A stretch of DNA of 64,000 nucleotides from Clostridium lacusfryxellense (GTDB lineage: Bacteria; Bacillota; Clostridia; Clostridiales; Clostridiaceae): positions 1 through 64,000 of the forward strand of contig NZ_JAHLEB010000015.1 in NCBI RefSeq assembly GCF_018861735.1. The letters run 5' to 3'. The position numbers and the translations under genes were made by a program. Below, piece by piece: positions 61,572 to 64,000 of the stretch; within the stretch, counting starts at the first letter, position 1, and each line of letters opens with the position of its first letter. The notes under the pieces were generated by a model. The model was not told the DNA's origin. It did not search any database and saw only the letters and a program-made list of their open reading frames with translations.

Positions 61572-61633
61572 TTTTACATCACCACCTTACAAATAGTTTA
61601 ACCAAATTACAAATAATTATACGGAGGTAATTC

Positions 61634-62053
61634 ATGGAAATTTTAGTAATAAAAAATAATCATACAATTATAAATTGGGAATCAAGATCTTCTTCAACAA
61701 AATACCAAGATTGTATGAATGATAAAAAAGTAGAAATATTAGCAGGTAAATTATCTAAGAAATCTAATCACAGAAAATTTTTAATTACTCTGTTAGGATT
61801 AAGTCTTTATTGTAGAAATGTATTTGCAGCAACATCATCAATTGATAAATTAGGATGGACATTATTAAATTTAATTAGAGGTTGGGCAAAACCAATTCTA
61901 GTATTATGGTGCATAGTCGAAGTTATTCGCTCTGGATGTTCCGGGGATGTAAAAAAGACATTACCAATATTAATGAAATTTATTGTAATATTTGCTTCTA
62001 TGTATTTGATACCTGAAATTTTCGATGCAATACAAGCAGCATTTGCACATTAG
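61634..62053 (+). CDS. VirB2/TrbC pilin-like membrane protein
   Basis: Encodes 139 residues after ACGGAGG. A cytosolic start of about 40 residues leads to a signal-peptide-like helix (RKFLITLLGLSLYCRNVFAA, cleavage after FAA-like Ala) and two more helices (about 75-95 and 108-128: LLNLIRGWAKPILVLWCIVE, KFIVIFASMYLIPEIF). This topology and size match VirB2-type pilin subunits of conjugation systems. It is followed by a two-helix protein and an ATPase, as in virB2-B3-B4. Confidence 0.6.
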   Translation: MEILVIKNNHTIINWESRSSSTKYQDCMNDKKVEILAGKLSKKSNHRKFLITLLGLSLYCRNVFAATSSIDKLGWTLLNLIRGWAKPILVLWCIVEVIRSGCSGDVKKTLPILMKFIVIFASMYLIPEIFDAIQAAFAH

Positions 62054-62065
62054 GAGGGGGAAATT

Positions 62066-62347
62066 ATGAATAATATTACTAGTTTAGTTGAAGGAATAAA
62101 AGGTGCTGGTGCTGATGGGTGGGATTCATTAAAAACTATAGCTAAATTTTTAAATTATCTTATGCACCCAAGTTTGATTGTATCTGCACTGTGGAACTAT
62201 ACACAAGCTTATGCATTTTGGATATGTTTATTATTGGCAATGTTAGCAGCTATATTTTATGGATTAGGATTTAAAAAATGTGCCAAATGGATACCTGGAT
62301 CAATTGCAATTTTTACTCTCATCAAGACTATAGGAGGGGCTTTCTAG
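62066..62347 (+). CDS. Two-helix membrane protein, VirB3-like position
   Basis: Encodes 93 residues after AGGAGGGGG. Soluble helical start (SLVEGIKGAGADGWDSLKTI), then helices at about 38-65 (LIVSALWNYTQAYAFWICLL) and 74-92 (WIPGSIAIFTLIKTIGGAF). It lies between a pilin-like and an ATPase gene and ends in TAGTG, overlapping the ATPase start by one base. Sequence alone does not prove VirB3 homology. Confidence 0.55.
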   Translation: MNNITSLVEGIKGAGADGWDSLKTIAKFLNYLMHPSLIVSALWNYTQAYAFWICLLLAMLAAIFYGLGFKKCAKWIPGSIAIFTLIKTIGGAF

Positions 62348-64000
62348 TGAAAAATTTTAGCATACCAATTTCTAAATACCTGGAGTTTACGCATCCACAG
62401 TATATATATTTGCAGATCATACCTCATAAAGCTACAAGGAATTATGACTCAAGTCGTATAGCAAAGGCCATACAGAGGACATTCAGGTCCATAAATAAAA
62501 GAGTAAAATTCGATAAAAAGAAGTTATGTATTGAAACAAATTTCAAAATATCATATGCGGTTGATATTAAAAAAGGTGATACATGTTTTTATTTTATACT
62601 ACCAAAGCAATATTTATCATACCTTACTGAAAAAATCCGTGAAATCTGGTCGAAAGTAGATCTCCAGGTGGTTGATCCAATTTCAGCATTTGGACCTGAC
62701 ACAGTCTATTACCAACTTAATAATAAAAAAGAGGACGCTTTATCACTAGAAATTAATAAGACAAGTAATGAGCCTCTTAACTCAATCCTGGCAGTCATGG
62801 AGATCATGCAGCAAGAAGACCGCGTGACACTTATATATAATTTTTTACCTAAAAGTCAATTCTCATGGGGTAAAAGATATGAGTCCACTCGTAAAAAGAT
62901 AGAGGAATTGCAACCAATAGACAAAGACAAGGCTACATGGACCTATAGAGGCAAAGCAGCTCTTGCTGGTGTTAATTATATATTTACAAGCATATTATCA
63001 GTATTAACGGACTTCATGGGTGATGAGAAAGAAGTAAACACAGTTTTCTCTGAGCTCTTAGTCACCAGCAACATATTGGAGACGAATAAAAGATTAAGCG
63101 ATTCTACCCAACGTAAAAAGGATAAAACCGTCCTTGATGCTCAGATTCTAATTGCGGCGAGTAGCACAGACAGAATTCGCCGAGAGAATATAACACAAAG
63201 TGTATGCAACAGTTTTTCTGTACTCGATGCAGAGGGTGGGAATGAGTTAATTGCGAAAAAAGTAAAATTGAAAAAAAAGCAACATATAAACATAGAGGAT
63301 TATAAATTTTCAGGAGTAGATGAGAACACATTCTCGGTTGATGAAACACAGAATTTTATACAACAACCAGGTAGACAGCTTATGAAAATATTAGGAATAC
63401 ATCATGTAGAGGTAGAGGAGGCCAAGGTTCCTGATACTCTAAGTCATGGATATATTAGTTTGGGAGAAGTAAAGTGTAAGGGTGAGGGCATGACCGCTTA
63501 TATTCAAGATACCTACGACAAAGGTTCTTTACCTCTAGTTATGATTGGAGCTCAAGGATCTGGGAAATCTAAGTTCGATGCAAATTATCATAAGATGGCA
63601 AATAAACGTAAAGAGGGCGGCGTGGTCATAGATTATATAAAAAATTGTGAGTTAAGTGATGATATTATAAAAGATACACTACCAGAGGATCTTATCATAT
63701 TGGATTATACAAAGCCTGAATGTATTCAGAGTTTAGCTTTTAATGAATATAAAGTGGATTCTTCAATGACTATATTTGAAAGGCTTGAGCTTATGAATAA
63801 ACAGGCCCAACAGATACTAACATTTGTAAATTCAATTAATGTAGAGCAGCCACTCCAAGCTAGGATGAGAAAATATTTATCAGCTGCTACAAATGTAGTA
63901 TTTGCATGTGGGGAAAGTAGATTTAAGGAGGTTGTTAAATGTTTAGAGGACCATGTGATCCGTGCCAATTATATAAAAAAATTAAATGAGGAGGAAATTG
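62347..64000 (+). CDS. HerA/VirD4-like ATPase, partial (runs off window)
   Basis: 551 codons without a stop, from GTG at 62347. The N-terminal 100 residues (YLEFTHPQYIYLQIIPHKAT) recall the helical and strand domain preceding VirD4/TraG-type ATPases. Walker A is GAQGSGKS at residues 401-408 (PLVMIGAQGSGKSKFDANYH), followed by GVVIDYIKNCELSDDII, equivalent to the DpKGEL region of VirD4/HerA proteins. Catalytic and sensor parts lie past the window. Probably a coupling or secretion motor; it could also be a HerA-type DNA-processing protein. Confidence 0.7.
   Translation, partial: MKNFSIPISKYLEFTHPQYIYLQIIPHKATRNYDSSRIAKAIQRTFRSINKRVKFDKKKLCIETNFKISYAVDIKKGDTCFYFILPKQYLSYLTEKIREIWSKVDLQVVDPISAFGPDTVYYQLNNKKEDALSLEINKTSNEPLNSILAVMEIMQQEDRVTLIYNFLPKSQFSWGKRYESTRKKIEELQPIDKDKATWTYRGKAALAGVNYIFTSILSVLTDFMGDEKEVNTVFSELLVTSNILETNKRLSDSTQRKKDKTVLDAQILIAASSTDRIRRENITQSVCNSFSVLDAEGGNELIAKKVKLKKKQHINIEDYKFSGVDENTFSVDETQNFIQQPGRQLMKILGIHHVEVEEAKVPDTLSHGYISLGEVKCKGEGMTAYIQDTYDKGSLPLVMIGAQGSGKSKFDANYHKMANKRKEGGVVIDYIKNCELSDDIIKDTLPEDLIILDYTKPECIQSLAFNEYKVDSSMTIFERLELMNKQAQQILTFVNSINVEQPLQARMRKYLSAATNVVFACGESRFKEVVKCLEDHVIRANYIKKLNEEEI

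Larger units (their letters stand above)
14990..64000. mobile_element. Siphovirus-type prophage, left end present, right end outside window
   Basis: Contains an integrase, repressor, early, replication, packaging, head, tail and lysis genes in canonical order. From 17.3 kb on, almost all frames are on the plus strand. The split transporter gene defines the left edge. No N-terminal half of that gene is found up to 64,000, so the secretion-like genes at 61.6-64 kb appear to be inside the element, which is therefore larger than 49 kb. Confidence 0.85.

Noticed and set aside
61410-61601. 63-codon plus-strand frame
   Set aside because: It has no ribosome site, an atypical composition rich in Tyr and Ile, and lies opposite a minus-strand unit with strong signals. 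Treated as a shadow frame.
59700-64000. Right end of the prophage (attR) in the window
   Set aside because: The missing N-terminal half of the transporter gene should be readable on the minus strand near attR. No such sequence (signal peptide and lobe I) was seen up to 64,000.
1-64000. tRNA and rRNA genes
   Set aside because: No cloverleaf with conserved GGTTCRA arm or rRNA-like stretch was recognised by eye. A dedicated search would be needed to exclude one.

Overview
The window reads as an AT-rich, spore-forming Firmicute, most likely Clostridium sensu stricto. The reasons are the strong AGGAGG-type ribosome sites, the AT-rich codon use, sporulation-linked genes (YyaC, Spo0E-like) and siphophage genes of the clostridial type. 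No species can be named from sequence alone, and no tRNA or rRNA gene was seen.

Host part, 1 to about 14,990. The left end is a degraded region: an orphan Imm-5-like gene (885-1343), then a scar made of the 5' halves of two group II introns fused tail to tail (1398-3208), then a small membrane protein and a nucleoside phosphorylase-like gene on the minus strand, each next to a copy of a palindromic repeat. A PadR regulator with an FtsW/RodA-family protein (5079-6697) and a second, divergent FtsW-like protein (6848-7708) follow. At 8238-8777 three gene remnants are stacked: a response regulator, an ABC permease tail and a substrate-binding protein tail. An envelope operon comes next (8929-13882): OmpR-type regulator, histidine kinase, anchored beta-propeller protein and YkuD L,D-transpeptidase. 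The host part ends in an ABC transporter substrate-binding gene whose 5' part is missing.

Prophage, about 14,990 to beyond 64,000. A large serine recombinase sits at the junction and its frame runs on into host DNA, so the left attachment site lies near 14,985-15,020. The order is: lysogeny (integrase, repressor, Cro-like), a small-gene block with Spo0E-like and YyaC genes, recombination and replication (SMC-like ATPase, RecT, RecE-type nuclease, PcfK/AcrIIA9-like, PcfJ, SSB, ERCC4 nuclease, P4-type primase-helicase), accessory genes, a tyrosine recombinase beside an iteron-like AT-rich region, an ArpU-type late regulator, packaging and head genes (small and large terminase, portal, gp7-like, scaffold, decoration, gpE-type capsid), a non-contractile tail with an SGNH-hydrolase tip protein, and lysis (XhlA-like, amidase, holin). 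After the lysis terminators come lysogen-type cargo genes and then a pilin-like protein, a small two-helix membrane protein and a HerA/VirD4-like ATPase that runs off the window. These three resemble the start of a type IV secretion or conjugation operon inside a phage.

The strongest unexplained signals are: (1) a regular array of seven 58-bp units, each with two TTAGTTnnAACTAA palindromes 21-22 bp apart, between the terminase genes; (2) the secretion-like module at the right end; (3) the GTGTA-rich, AT-rich region at 35.25-35.6 kb; and (4) the pairing of Spo0E-like and YyaC genes in the early region. The right end of the prophage, and the missing 5' part of the interrupted transporter gene, are not in the window.
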